A stretch of DNA of 64,000 nt, from the NCBI GenBank assembly GCA_902613595.1, contig CACMHY010000001.1, positions 62,001 through 126,000 of the forward strand, written 5' to 3'. Shown here piece after piece: positions 38,016 to 47,200 of the stretch. Each line of letters starts with the position of its first letter. The first letter of the stretch is position 1. The position numbers were made by a program, and so were the translations under genes. The stretch is from an uncultured Bacteroidota bacterium (lineage in GTDB: Bacteria; Bacteroidota; Bacteroidia; Flavobacteriales; Flavobacteriaceae). A model generated the notes under the pieces. The model worked only from the letters and a program-made list of their open reading frames with translations. It made no database searches and was not told the origin of the DNA.

Positions 38016-39764
38016 ATGGAGCAATTCATAGTTTCAGCTTTAAAATATAGGCCAAAGTCATTTGAAGAGGTAATTGGACAAGATAATGTTACTTATACTT
38101 TAAAAAACAGTTTAATAACAAACCAAATTCCGCAAGCCCTCCTTTTTTCTGGACCAAGAGGAGTTGGTAAAACTTCTTGTGCACGTATTTTAGCAAAAGA
38201 AATAAATAATTTAGAGTCAAATAATTCGGGGGATTATGCTTTTAACATTTTTGAATTAGACGCAGCATCTAATAATTCAGTAGAAGACATTCGTAAAATT
38301 AATGAACAAGTTAGAATACCACCTAGAATTGGTAACTATAAAGTTTATATAATTGACGAAGTCCACATGCTTTCAAATTCTGCATTTAACGCCTTTTTAA
38401 AAACACTAGAAGAACCACCAAAACATGTAATTTTTATTCTTGCCACAACCGAAAAAAACAAAATTATACCAACAGTTCTATCCAGATGTCAGATTTATGA
38501 TTTCAATCGTATTTCGGTCCTAGAAATCCAATCGTATCTAAAAAAAATAGCTGTCCAAAGTAAGTTTAAATTTGAGGAAAATGCTCTTTTTCTAATAGCC
38601 CAAAAAGCTGACGGATCTCTCAGAGATGCATTATCAATTTATGACAGGATGGTTAGTTTTACAAAAGCAGACCTAAATGAAAAATCGGTAGCTGACAACC
38701 TAAATCTCTTAGATAATAAAACCTACTGTAGTTTAGGAAAAATTATTTTTAGTAATAACATACCCCAATTAATAAAAAGTTACGACCAATTGAAAAGAAG
38801 AGGGATAGAAGATGCTCAATTTATTAACGGTCTTGCAAACTTTTTTAGAAACTTAATTTTGGCAAAAGATTCTAAAACTCTTCATCTACTTGAAGTTGGA
38901 GAAGAATTAAAGTTAGAATATGCCGAAATTTCAAAAAAACTTTTAGATGCTAAAATATTGGAGTCAATAGAATTAATAAATAAAAGTGAGATAAACTTCA
39001 GAAATGTTAGAAACAAAAGAGTTCATGTAGAGCTGACCTTAATGCAACTTGCTTCCATTGAATACGATAGTGAAAAAAAAAATGATCAAAGTTCAAATAA
39101 TTCTAAATTACCAATATCAAAAGCAAATAATAATTTAGAGTTGTCCTCTAAAATTGAAGAAAGAAAAAATATTTTAAATGATGTTCCAAATGAATTTATT
39201 GAAACAGAAAAAAATAAGAGCTCTGACACTAATTTTAAAAAAAAAGAAGTAATAGAGACCAAAAAAAAAACATCGAATACAAATAGATTGGACAAAAATG
39301 AAAAGCATGGTAAAATTTCAAGATATTCACTCTCAAGTATAAAGGTTCAAAGAAGTTTAAAAGAAATTAAGAAAATTAAAAATGATGGTCATGATCTAGC
39401 GGAAGAAAAATTTAAACTTGAGGATCTAAAAGTTGTAATTCAGGAATATATAGAACAATTAAAAAAAGAGGGGAAACGAAATTTAATTTCAATTTTAAAT
39501 ATGAATCCAGTCAAATTAGATAATAATAATGTCGTTTTTACAGTTGCAAATGAATTGAATAGAGTAGAAATAAATCTTGAGAAAGAGAAACTATTGTCCT
39601 TTATTTGTAATAAGTTAAACAATTTTAAAATTGCGGTTAAAGTCAATATTTCCGAGATAGAAAAAGAAAAAATCATTTTTACTCAAAAGGAAAAATATCA
39701 ACACCTTCTAAAGATCAATCCTTCTATAGAAACCCTAAGAAAAAAGTTTGACCTTGAATATTAA
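38016..39764 (+). CDS. dnaX: DNA polymerase III subunit gamma/tau
   Basis: 582 residues. The AAA+ clamp-loader part has Walker A GPRGVGKTSC at about 45-54, Walker B IIDEVHML and sensor 1 FILATTEKNKI. The four-cysteine zinc module found in most DnaX proteins is missing: after ARILAKE the sequence runs directly through NNLESNNSGD to FELDAASNNS. I recall this loss in other Flavobacteriia. After residue 350 comes a Lys/Asn-rich linker and a small C-terminal domain (tau-specific). Three poly-A runs lie in the linker (39073-39082, 39237-39245, 39261-39270). Divergent from rnpB. Confidence 0.95.
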   Translation: MEQFIVSALKYRPKSFEEVIGQDNVTYTLKNSLITNQIPQALLFSGPRGVGKTSCARILAKEINNLESNNSGDYAFNIFELDAASNNSVEDIRKINEQVRIPPRIGNYKVYIIDEVHMLSNSAFNAFLKTLEEPPKHVIFILATTEKNKIIPTVLSRCQIYDFNRISVLEIQSYLKKIAVQSKFKFEENALFLIAQKADGSLRDALSIYDRMVSFTKADLNEKSVADNLNLLDNKTYCSLGKIIFSNNIPQLIKSYDQLKRRGIEDAQFINGLANFFRNLILAKDSKTLHLLEVGEELKLEYAEISKKLLDAKILESIELINKSEINFRNVRNKRVHVELTLMQLASIEYDSEKKNDQSSNNSKLPISKANNNLELSSKIEERKNILNDVPNEFIETEKNKSSDTNFKKKEVIETKKKTSNTNRLDKNEKHGKISRYSLSSIKVQRSLKEIKKIKNDGHDLAEEKFKLEDLKVVIQEYIEQLKKEGKRNLISILNMNPVKLDNNNVVFTVANELNRVEINLEKEKLLSFICNKLNNFKIAVKVNISEIEKEKIIFTQKEKYQHLLKINPSIETLRKKFDLEY

Positions 39765-39776
39765 ATTATTATATAC

Positions 39777-40363
39777 ATGTTAGGTTTGAAGTTACACTCT
39801 GACCAATCTGGGTAAGAATTGCAAAAAATAATTTACAAGAAATATTAACAGAATATACTTTCTGTAAAAAAAAGCTGCATGCACCCCAATCTCACTTGTA
39901 ATTTCTTTTCTAGAAAAATCAGAATTAGTTAAAATAATGTTGGAGACAGCCAAAGATAAAATTATTCATTTTCACATGGTTCACGGATTAATTTTAGAGA
40001 TGGAATTTTCCCTTGGCAGAGAAATGAAGATGAATACGTAATTAAATTAATATTATTTTTTTCAAAAAAGGGCGGGGGAATAGAAACAATAATCTTGTAA
40101 ATAGATTATTATATGGTACATTAATTGAAGTAAGAAGCTGTGAAGTTTTAAAATTATTTTAAAAGAATTGGAAGAAAAAAAATTACGTTTATTTAATAAT
40201 TGATGATAAGCAAAGCACATCACTATAATATTTTTTTTAAAAATTAGCTCGTAAACATGGTGGATTTAAAGAAAGAGTAAACCAAAAATAGGAATCATAA
40301 TTAGAATTTGAAAAAAATCTTATTGGGGAACTAAATAATAAAGAATCTATTCATGGTTTGTAA
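39777..40363 (+). pseudogene. miaE: Decayed tRNA-(ms2io6A37)-hydroxylase gene (miaE)
   Basis: The stretch has no long reading frame, but conceptual translation in shifting frames follows MiaE from end to end. Blocks are: MLGLKLHSD (39777), IWVRIAKNNLQEILTEYTFC (39806), AACTPISLVISFLEKSEL and IHFHMVHG...SLGRE (39874-40023), NEDEYVIKLILFFSKKG (40023-40073), RNNNLVNRLLYGTLIEVRSC (40082), KELEEKKLRLFNN, LMISKAHHYNIFF, LARKHGGFKERVNQK, and LEFEKNLIGEL...ESIHGL ending at the TAA of 40363. At least six frameshifts and two internal stops (40289-40291, 40298-40300) are needed. The metal-ligand Glu of both ExxH motifs is Lys here. It cannot make a working enzyme. Confidence 0.9.
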
Positions 40364-41248
40364 TTAATTTAGTTTTTTACATAATTCCTTGATCATACCG
40401 TCTGAGAGACCAACTCTTGGTACATAAACTTCTTTCGCACCACTCCATTCGAAAATTTTAAGAAATAATTCTGTCGCAGGTATTATTACATCTGATCTAT
40501 CTTGATTGAGAGCAAATTTAATTATACGTTCCTCATATGATAGTGAATTAAGATTTTTATAAATTTTTCTTAATTTTCTATAAGTAAGAGGTTTATTCTC
40601 ATTATTATTTGAAATTTTATAAAGCTTATTAATATTTCCTCCTGTCCCTAATAGAAAAATATTTGTAAAAGGTTTTGTATTAGTTATTACCCATTTTTTT
40701 GCCATAATCCAGGTTTCATTGTCTACACCATTAGTTAATAGACGTACTGTCCCTATTTTAAATGAAGTTGATTTTAGAGTTTTATTATTTTTTATAATAC
40801 TTAATTCAGTACTACCTCCCCCAACGTCTACATATAAGATTGTTTTATTAGGATCAATACCATCGAAAACATTACTATTAGAAATTATTCTTGCTTCTTT
40901 TTTACCATCAATAATTTGAATATTTATCCCTGACTTTTTTTTAACTCTATCAATAACGTACTTTCCATTTTTTGCTTCCCTAAGTGCTGCCGTTGCAAAA
41001 GCTAAATAATTCTTAACATCATGCACTTTCATAAGATTTTTGAAAGACTTCATGGATCTGGATAGCTGCTTAATATTATATCTGGAAATTATGCCAGTTG
41101 TAAATGCGTCTTGACCTAATCTTATAGGGACCCTGACTAAACTATTTTTAAGTGTAATGGTTTCTTTTTTATGCTCGATGACATTTGAAATTAATAAACG
41201 TAAAGCATTAGAGCCAATATCTATTGCCGCATATTTGGTGATCCTCAT
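40364..41248 (-). CDS. ppx: Exopolyphosphatase (Ppx/GppA family)
   Basis: 294 residues, the short form usual in Bacteroidota. ASKHA motifs are visible: AAIDIGSNALRLLI near residue 7-20, FATAALREAKNG, and YVDVGGGSTELSII. It removes phosphate from polyphosphate ends, or hydrolyses pppGpp. The start overlaps the ppk stop by four bases (ATGA), linking it to the polymer-making enzyme. Its stop directly abuts the end of the miaE remnant on the other strand. Confidence 0.92.
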   Translation of the reverse strand: MRITKYAAIDIGSNALRLLISNVIEHKKETITLKNSLVRVPIRLGQDAFTTGIISRYNIKQLSRSMKSFKNLMKVHDVKNYLAFATAALREAKNGKYVIDRVKKKSGINIQIIDGKKEARIISNSNVFDGIDPNKTILYVDVGGGSTELSIIKNNKTLKSTSFKIGTVRLLTNGVDNETWIMAKKWVITNTKPFTNIFLLGTGGNINKLYKISNNNENKPLTYRKLRKIYKNLNSLSYEERIIKFALNQDRSDVIIPATELFLKIFEWSGAKEVYVPRVGLSDGMIKELCKKLN

Positions 41249-43302
41249 AAATTATCATTATTTCTATAGTACTCGTAAATATCTAACTGTGAACGAACGG
41301 GAGATTTATTATTCCTAATGAATTGGTTTTGGGTATAGCCATTTATCCTTCTTGCTTTTACATTATCATTCCATGTAATGTCAAAAACATCAATAATTTG
41401 TTGTTGAAGATTTAAATCATATATAGGTGTTGCCACCTCTACTCTATTTTCTATATTTCTAGTCATAAAATCTGCTGAAGAAATATAAATTTTAGGTTTA
41501 TCAAGATTTGTAAAATAATATACTCTAGGATGTTCCAAAAACTTGTCTACAATACTAATTACCTCAATGTTTTCACTCATACCTTTTACTCCTGGTATAA
41601 GACAACAAATTCCTCTAACAATCATTTTTATTGGAACACCAGCATTGCTTGCCTCATAGAGTTTTTCAATCATTTTAAAGTTTGTTATAGCATTTAACTT
41701 TAATTTTATACCACTCGCCAATCCAGCTAAAGCATTTTCTATTTCCTTGTCAATCATCTTTACAATGAAGCTATTAGTATAATGTGGTGATACAATTAGA
41801 TGTTTATATTTTTTTAATTTGTAATGTACTTGAAGAAAATTAAAAACTTTATTTACATCTCTTAAAATTTTTTGATTTGCTGTAAAAAGTGTATAGTCAG
41901 TATAAATCTTTGCAGTATCCTCATTAAGATTACCTGTACTTATAAAACCATAACGTAAGTTTTTATTATTAACCTTTTTCTCAACTACACATATTTTTGA
42001 GTGAACTTTAAGTCCAGGGATTCCAAAAATTAGCTCAACACCGGCAGCTTGCATCTGCTCAGCATAAGTAATATTATTTGTTTCGTCAAAACGTGCTTGT
42101 AGTTCAATCTGAACCAAAACTTTCTTTCCATTTTTCGCAGCATTAACTAGTGACCTAGCTACATTAGAAATTTTGGATAAGCGGTATATGGTAATTTTGA
42201 TAGTTATAACATCAGGATCTAAAGCAGCTTCACGAAGGAACTTTATAAGGAAAGAAAAACTGTGATAAGGTGTATATAGTAAATAATCTTTAGCTTCAAC
42301 AGCTTTAAAAATACTCTTTTCTAATGAAAGACCTTTGATTGGTAAAGGTTCTTTATTTTCATATTGCAAATCTTTTCTATCTAGTTGAGGAAAGTTCATG
42401 TAATCACGGCGATGATGATAACGACCTCCAGGAATTAGACTGTCATTTGTGCCAACTCCTAAAAGATTTTTAATTACTTTCAATGTATCAGGAGCAATTC
42501 CTTTATCGTAAACAAGTCTGACTGGTTCTGCTAAAAAACGATCTCTAACGCTTTCAATTATCTTATTTATGTAACTTTTAGAAACATCACCTTCCATATC
42601 TAATTCAGCATCGCGTGTAACTTTTATCATATGTGCCTCAATTTTAACAAAATCAAAAAAATTAAAAATTAGATGAAAATGATACCTTATCAGATCGTCA
42701 AGGAACATAACATATTGTTTTTTTCCTATTTTGGGTAAAACAATGAATCTGTCTAAATCTCTAGGTATTTCAATGAGTGCAAATTGTTTATGCTCTGTAC
42801 CATTTGATTCAAAGCCGAGTTTGACAGCGAGGAAAGCTAAATTATCTGAAAAGTCCTGAGTAGAATTTTCTCTTACTATAATCGTCATTAATGCAGGACT
42901 AACTCTCTGTATAAAATACTCCTTCAAAAAAGCTTTTTGTTCATCTAAAACTTGGTTTTCGTTTATAAAATAAATGTGTTCTCTTTCTAATTTACTCTCG
43001 ATTTCTGAAAGAATTTTCATACTTTCTCTCTGTTGATCAATTACCTTTTTAGTAATTGTTTTTAGGAGATCAGAAGCACTCTTGCCTCCAAAAATCTTCT
43101 TTCCTGATTTTTCTGATTGTGCAATCCGCTGGACAGTGGAGAATCTAACTTGAAAAAATTCATCCAAATTGTTTGAAAAAATACCTATAAACCTTAATCT
43201 TTCTAGAAGTGGCACATGTTGGTCAGCCGCCTCCTGCAGCACCCTAGCGTTAAAATCTAACCAGCTTAACTCTCTATTGATATAGCGTATTTTACTAAAC
43301 AT
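41245..43302 (-). CDS. ppk1: Polyphosphate kinase 1
   Basis: 685 residues, full length. It starts with RYINRELSWLDFNARVLQEA, as in PPK1 N-domains. The catalytic histidine is in GIPGLKVHSKICVV, with a second conserved motif FISTGNLNEDTAKIYTDY and the late GIKLKLNAITNF. It polymerises ATP gamma-phosphate into polyphosphate. Forms an operon with ppx; one base separates it from sixA upstream. Confidence 0.96.
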   Translation of the reverse strand: MFSKIRYINRELSWLDFNARVLQEAADQHVPLLERLRFIGIFSNNLDEFFQVRFSTVQRIAQSEKSGKKIFGGKSASDLLKTITKKVIDQQRESMKILSEIESKLEREHIYFINENQVLDEQKAFLKEYFIQRVSPALMTIIVRENSTQDFSDNLAFLAVKLGFESNGTEHKQFALIEIPRDLDRFIVLPKIGKKQYVMFLDDLIRYHFHLIFNFFDFVKIEAHMIKVTRDAELDMEGDVSKSYINKIIESVRDRFLAEPVRLVYDKGIAPDTLKVIKNLLGVGTNDSLIPGGRYHHRRDYMNFPQLDRKDLQYENKEPLPIKGLSLEKSIFKAVEAKDYLLYTPYHSFSFLIKFLREAALDPDVITIKITIYRLSKISNVARSLVNAAKNGKKVLVQIELQARFDETNNITYAEQMQAAGVELIFGIPGLKVHSKICVVEKKVNNKNLRYGFISTGNLNEDTAKIYTDYTLFTANQKILRDVNKVFNFLQVHYKLKKYKHLIVSPHYTNSFIVKMIDKEIENALAGLASGIKLKLNAITNFKMIEKLYEASNAGVPIKMIVRGICCLIPGVKGMSENIEVISIVDKFLEHPRVYYFTNLDKPKIYISSADFMTRNIENRVEVATPIYDLNLQQQIIDVFDITWNDNVKARRINGYTQNQFIRNNKSPVRSQLDIYEYYRNNDNL

Positions 43303-43303
43303 A

Positions 43304-43789
43304 CTATTTTAGAATTTCCTTTGGTATCCCAAGTTTTAATTTCCCATCAGAAATATTTTTCCATTTTGTTTGAGAAAAGTTTAATTCAGCCCAAGCAGAG
43401 GTTGGTAAATGATTAAAATCTCTTTTGGACAAATGTGATATAGCCTCTGTAAATGCTGGATTATGCCCAACGCAAATTACTGAATTATAATCATCTGAAA
43501 TATTATAAATAAAATCAAGTAATTTCGATAATTCAAATGTATAAAGTTCCTTTTTTAAAACAATTTTAGTAAAACTCAATCCTAGAGAGTTCATCATTAT
43601 ACAAGCGGTGTGAAGAGCGCGATTAGCTGGACTCGAAAAAATTAAATCTGCTCCAGATAAAATATTTGAGCTATTAACTGAAATCATCCTGATACGGTTA
43701 ATTCCCTTTTCTGTTAACGGCCTATCTTTATCAGAAACATTTAAATCCCATGAAGATTTTGCATGACGTAATAAAACAAGCCTCTTCAT
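43304..43789 (-). CDS. sixA: SixA-type phosphohistidine phosphatase
   Basis: About 161 residues. The ATG at 43789 gives MKRLVLLRHAKSSWD, with the RHA variant of the histidine phosphatase RHG motif at the N-terminus; longer in-frame starts run into pdxH and lack conservation. The second catalytic His is in CVGHNPAF. In E. coli SixA acts on the phosphotransferase protein NPr; the target here is unknown. Placed between pdxH (one base upstream) and ppk1. Confidence 0.9.
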   Translation of the reverse strand: MKRLVLLRHAKSSWDLNVSDKDRPLTEKGINRIRMISVNSSNILSGADLIFSSPANRALHTACIMMNSLGLSFTKIVLKKELYTFELSKLLDFIYNISDDYNSVICVGHNPAFTEAISHLSKRDFNHLPTSAWAELNFSQTKWKNISDGKLKLGIPKEILK

Positions 43790-43790
43790 T

Positions 43791-44438
43791 TTATGGAGAT
43801 AGTCTTTTAATTTCCCAAGAATTTTTAACCAAAGTACATAATATTCTGTCATGCAATCTATTAGGCCTTCCTTGCCAAAATTCAACAGATTTAGGCTTAA
43901 CAAGATATCCTCCCCAGTTTTCAGGTCGCTTGATTTCTTTTGTAATATATTTTGCTTCCATCAAATCCATTTTTTTCTCAAGGATTTCTCTACTCCTTAT
44001 TGCTTTGCTTTGCTCTGAAACCAAAGCACTAATTTGACTTCCCTTAGGGCGAGACGAAAAATAATTATCAGAATCTACAGAGGAAATTTTTTCGATTTCA
44101 CCCTTTATTATGACTTGTCGTTCAAGCGGGGGCCAAAAAAAGGATAACCCGACTTTTGAGTGGTATTCGATTGATAAACCCTTTTCACTTTTGTAGTTAG
44201 TATAAAAAATAAAACCTGCTTCCGTAAAAGATTTAAGTAAAACCACTCTTCCCTTCGGAAAATCATCTAGACCAAGGGTTGTTAAAGTCATAGCATTTGC
44301 CTCTTCAATATCTTTATTATTAAGTGCATCATCAAACCATAACTTAAAAAACTCTATAGGTTGAAAATTGATATCCTCAAGATTCAATTTACTTTTATCA
44401 TATGATTTCCTTAAGTGACTTATATCCTTATTTTCCAT
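43791..44438 (-). CDS. pdxH: Pyridoxine/pyridoxamine 5'-phosphate oxidase
   Basis: 215 residues, standard length. Motifs include GRVVLLKSFTEAGFIFYTNY (FMN and substrate binding), PPLERQVIIKGE, and the C-terminal RLHDRILC. It makes pyridoxal phosphate with FMN. The N-terminal LRKSYDKSKL is typical of Bacteroidota PdxH. It is 26 bases downstream of rnz. Confidence 0.95.
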   Translation of the reverse strand: MENKDISHLRKSYDKSKLNLEDINFQPIEFFKLWFDDALNNKDIEEANAMTLTTLGLDDFPKGRVVLLKSFTEAGFIFYTNYKSEKGLSIEYHSKVGLSFFWPPLERQVIIKGEIEKISSVDSDNYFSSRPKGSQISALVSEQSKAIRSREILEKKMDLMEAKYITKEIKRPENWGGYLVKPKSVEFWQGRPNRLHDRILCTLVKNSWEIKRLSP

Positions 44439-44464
44439 TTTAGTGCAATTTACAACCCATTTGT

Positions 44465-45370
44465 TTAAATCGAAAAACTTTTAAGATCTTCAGAGAGAAT
44501 TACAGATTTAAAAACTTTACTAGCCTCTTTATAAAAGTCCTCTTTATCACCATAACGATTTGAATAATGGCCAAGCATAAGATTTTTTACACGTGCGTCC
44601 TTGGCGATTGTAGCTGCTTGAAGTGCAGTGCTATGCTTAGTGATTTTTGCTAATTCGGAGTGTTTTTCCAAAAAAGTGGACTCATGGTATAACAAATCTA
44701 CACCATTTATAAGAGGAACCAAATCAGGTTTAAATGCAGTATCACTACAATAAGCGTATTTTTTTGGTGAATCAGGTTCTAATGAAATATCCTCATTATC
44801 CAGAAAAGTACCATCATCTAATTCTATAGACTTTCCTTGTTGAATTTGACGATAATGGTAATGTTCTAATTTGATACCTTTGATTGCATCTAGATTAATT
44901 TTTCGTTTTTTTGATGAGGTTATAAAAAGGAATCCATTTGTATAAACTCTATGATCAAGCGGAAGTGTTTTTACAGTCAAGAAATCATCTTTATATATAA
45001 TTTCACTTTTTTTTGATACTAATTCATGAAAATTAATTGAATATTCAGTCCATGATTTAGCTAATTTGAGTTGAAGTGTTATCACTTCTTTAATTCCTTT
45101 AGGACCATAAATATTTAGATCCTCTTTTCGTCCTAATAGCCTGAATGTACTGATTAAACCAACTAAACCGTAAAAATGATCTCCATGTAAATGAGAAATA
45201 AAAATATGCTTTATTTTGAAAAATTTAACTTTTGCCTTACGTAGCTGGATTTGAGTTCCTTCACCACAATCAATAAGAAAAAGGCTTTCGTCAATTCTCA
45301 ACAACTGAGAGCTCGTATGATTATTCTCTCTTGGTGTTGCAGAATGACATCCTAAAATTGTTAAATGCAT
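44465..45370 (-). CDS. rnz: Ribonuclease Z
   Basis: 301 residues of the metallo-beta-lactamase fold. The zinc motif is SHLHGDHFYGL, with LPLDHRVYTNGF, YCSDTAF and the late LGHYSNRYGD providing other ligands. It cuts tRNA 3' trailers, which suits this genome because the tRNA seen here lacks an encoded CCA. It follows a small gene and pyrB in the same direction. Confidence 0.95.
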   Translation of the reverse strand: MHLTILGCHSATPRENNHTSSQLLRIDESLFLIDCGEGTQIQLRKAKVKFFKIKHIFISHLHGDHFYGLVGLISTFRLLGRKEDLNIYGPKGIKEVITLQLKLAKSWTEYSINFHELVSKKSEIIYKDDFLTVKTLPLDHRVYTNGFLFITSSKKRKINLDAIKGIKLEHYHYRQIQQGKSIELDDGTFLDNEDISLEPDSPKKYAYCSDTAFKPDLVPLINGVDLLYHESTFLEKHSELAKITKHSTALQAATIAKDARVKNLMLGHYSNRYGDKEDFYKEASKVFKSVILSEDLKSFSI

Positions 45371-45374
45371 AGTC

Positions 45375-45686
45375 TTAATAGTCTAAATCACGTTCTATAC
45401 GCTCAAGTGAAACAAAATCAAATGCTTCTTTTTTAGTTGGTACAAAATTGAAATTATAATTGAATTTTACATCTGTTTCTGAAGAAATTATAATTACGAA
45501 ACTTCTATTTATACTGCTTTGATGTACTGCAAGTTTTTTTAAAAAAGATTCTTCAGGGATAACCTTTGTGCAATTAATTATAAGATCTGATTTTGTGATT
45601 ATTAATTCATTAAATGTGAGTTTTTTTTGAGAGTTAATTTCACAAAAATCGATGTAATTTATTTTTTCATTTATTTTTCTAATCAT
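45375..45686 (-). CDS. Small conserved hypothetical protein between pyrB and rnz
   Basis: 103 residues, no signal peptide, no membrane segment. Alternating strands and helices (ELIITKSDLIINCTKVIPE; FVIIISSETDVKF) and the C-terminal VPTKKEAFDFVSLERIERDLDY could be an alpha/beta STAS-like fold, but that is a guess. It overlaps pyrB by eight bases and is four bases from rnz, so it is co-translated. No function can be assigned. Confidence 0.75.
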   Translation of the reverse strand: MIRKINEKINYIDFCEINSQKKLTFNELIITKSDLIINCTKVIPEESFLKKLAVHQSSINRSFVIIISSETDVKFNYNFNFVPTKKEAFDFVSLERIERDLDY

Positions 45687-46620
45687 TAGATTTTATGTTC
45701 AATTTGGAACCTAAAAGATAAATAATTGCCATACGAATAGCTACACCATTTTGAACTTGATCCAAAATGATAGAATGGCTTGAATCAGCAACAAAGCTAG
45801 ATATTTCAACCCCTCGGTTAATTGGACCAGGATGTAAAATTATAATTTCTTTTTTTAATTTTTTTATCCTATCAGCATTTAAACCAAAATTTTGACTATA
45901 CTCTCTATTTGAAGGAAAATAAACTGTGCCCATTCTCTCATTTTGAATACGAAGTATGTTTGCTGCATCACACCAGTTCAAAACTGCATTTAGATCGGAG
46001 GAAACTGTTACTCCCATGGATTCAATGTGCTTTGGAATTAAAGATTTAGGACCGCAGAGTTTTACTTCTGCTCCCATCATTTTCAAAGCATAAATATTTG
46101 AAAGGGCTACTCGCGAGTGCATAATGTCACCTACAATTGCTACGCGCCTCCCTTTAAGACTACCAAATTTTTCTGTAAGAGAATATACATCAAGTAATGC
46201 TTGAGTTGGGTGTTCGTGTGTTCCATCTCCAGCATTTATTATACAGGCATTTAAATTTTTTGATAAATAATGAGCTGCCCCTGGATTTGGGTGTCTTAAA
46301 ATTATCATATCAACTTTCATAGCTAATATATTTTTTACAGTGTCTGACAAAGTCTCACCTTTAGAAACTGATGATAGACTCGCGGAAAAGTTTATTATAT
46401 CAGCAGAAAGCCTTTTTTCTGCAAGTTCGAAAGAAAGCTTGGTTCTAGTACTATTTTCAAAAAATAAATTTGCTATGGTAATATCTCTTAAACTAGGAAC
46501 TTTTTTTATTGGACGATTAATCACTTCTTTAAATTGTGATGCAGTTTCGAAAATTAAATTAAAGTCTTCAGAGTTTAGATATTTTATTCCTAAAAGATTT
46601 GATACACTAAGATTTTTCAT
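45679..46620 (-). CDS. pyrB: Aspartate carbamoyltransferase catalytic subunit
   Basis: 313 residues. The carbamoyl phosphate motif is FFENSTRTKLSFE, with HPTQALLDVYS and HPGPINRGVEIS further on. It catalyses the committed step of pyrimidine synthesis. No regulatory subunit (pyrI) lies next to it. It overlaps pyrR by four bases (ATGA). Confidence 0.96.
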   Translation of the reverse strand: MKNLSVSNLLGIKYLNSEDFNLIFETASQFKEVINRPIKKVPSLRDITIANLFFENSTRTKLSFELAEKRLSADIINFSASLSSVSKGETLSDTVKNILAMKVDMIILRHPNPGAAHYLSKNLNACIINAGDGTHEHPTQALLDVYSLTEKFGSLKGRRVAIVGDIMHSRVALSNIYALKMMGAEVKLCGPKSLIPKHIESMGVTVSSDLNAVLNWCDAANILRIQNERMGTVYFPSNREYSQNFGLNADRIKKLKKEIIILHPGPINRGVEISSFVADSSHSIILDQVQNGVAIRMAIIYLLGSKLNIKSND

Positions 46621-47159
46621 TCACTACTTTTCTCAAGATATACAATATTTTTAGCTGAGTTTTTTGACCATATTACTCTAACTTTATCCCCTTGTAAAGC
46701 ATCTACTTGTGCACCCAAATAATCAGGTTGTATGGGTAGATGACGACTAAACCGTCTATCAATAAGAACTAATAATTCAATGGAGTTTGGTCTACCATAA
46801 GTGTCAATTGCTGTTAATGCAGAGCGAATACTTCTACCAGTATATAAAACATCATCAATAAATACCACATCCATTCCTTCAACTGATTGGTTCATTTCAG
46901 TTTGATTTGCATTTAAGGGTTTTTCGTTTCTCCTGTAATCATCACGGAAAAAAGTTGTATCCAGCTTTCCAAACTTTAGGTTCATTAGGCCTTGCTCATT
47001 TAATAATTTAACTAAACGCTCTAGGAGTAATGTCCCTCTTGGTTGAAGTCCAACTAATATTGTTTTTGAAAAGTCCCCATGCTTTTCTTTAAGTTGATAA
47101 CATAATCTTCTAAGTATTATCTCTATTTTTTTTTCATTAAGTAGTATCCTAGAAGTCAT
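46617..47159 (-). CDS. pyrR: Bifunctional pyr operon regulator/uracil phosphoribosyltransferase PyrR
   Basis: 180 residues. The PRPP-binding motif is VVFIDDVLYTGRSIRSAL (about 97-114), and LVGLQPRGTLLLERL is typical of PyrR. In Bacillus it binds pyr mRNA to cause attenuation. I see no antiterminator/terminator set or PyrR-binding loop upstream here; the leader is only about ten bases if the -7 element at 47176-47183 is used. It may therefore work mainly as an enzyme, or regulate elsewhere. Confidence 0.94.
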   Translation of the reverse strand: MTSRILLNEKKIEIILRRLCYQLKEKHGDFSKTILVGLQPRGTLLLERLVKLLNEQGLMNLKFGKLDTTFFRDDYRRNEKPLNANQTEMNQSVEGMDVVFIDDVLYTGRSIRSALTAIDTYGRPNSIELLVLIDRRFSRHLPIQPDYLGAQVDALQGDKVRVIWSKNSAKNIVYLEKSSE

Positions 47160-47175
47160 TTATATCGATATATAA

Positions 47176-47183
47176 CAAAAGTA
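47176..47183 (-). promoter_or_regulatory. Possible -7 element of the pyrR-pyrB operon
   Basis: On the minus strand TACTTTTG matches TAnnTTTG, 17 bases before the pyrR start. The expected -33 position falls in the T-run of the rpsA terminator, so no TTG is available. Weak to moderate call. Confidence 0.45.
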
Positions 47184-47200
47184 TTGTTTTCTTGAGTATA

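Noticed and set aside
38148-38280. Loss of the DnaX zinc module as a novelty
   Set aside because: The four-cysteine insert is absent, but I recall the same in other Flavobacteriia, so it is probably a lineage trait.
43790-43903. Longer N-terminus for SixA
   Set aside because: It overlaps pdxH, lacks conservation, and the ATG at 43789 gives the exact family start next to the catalytic RHA motif.
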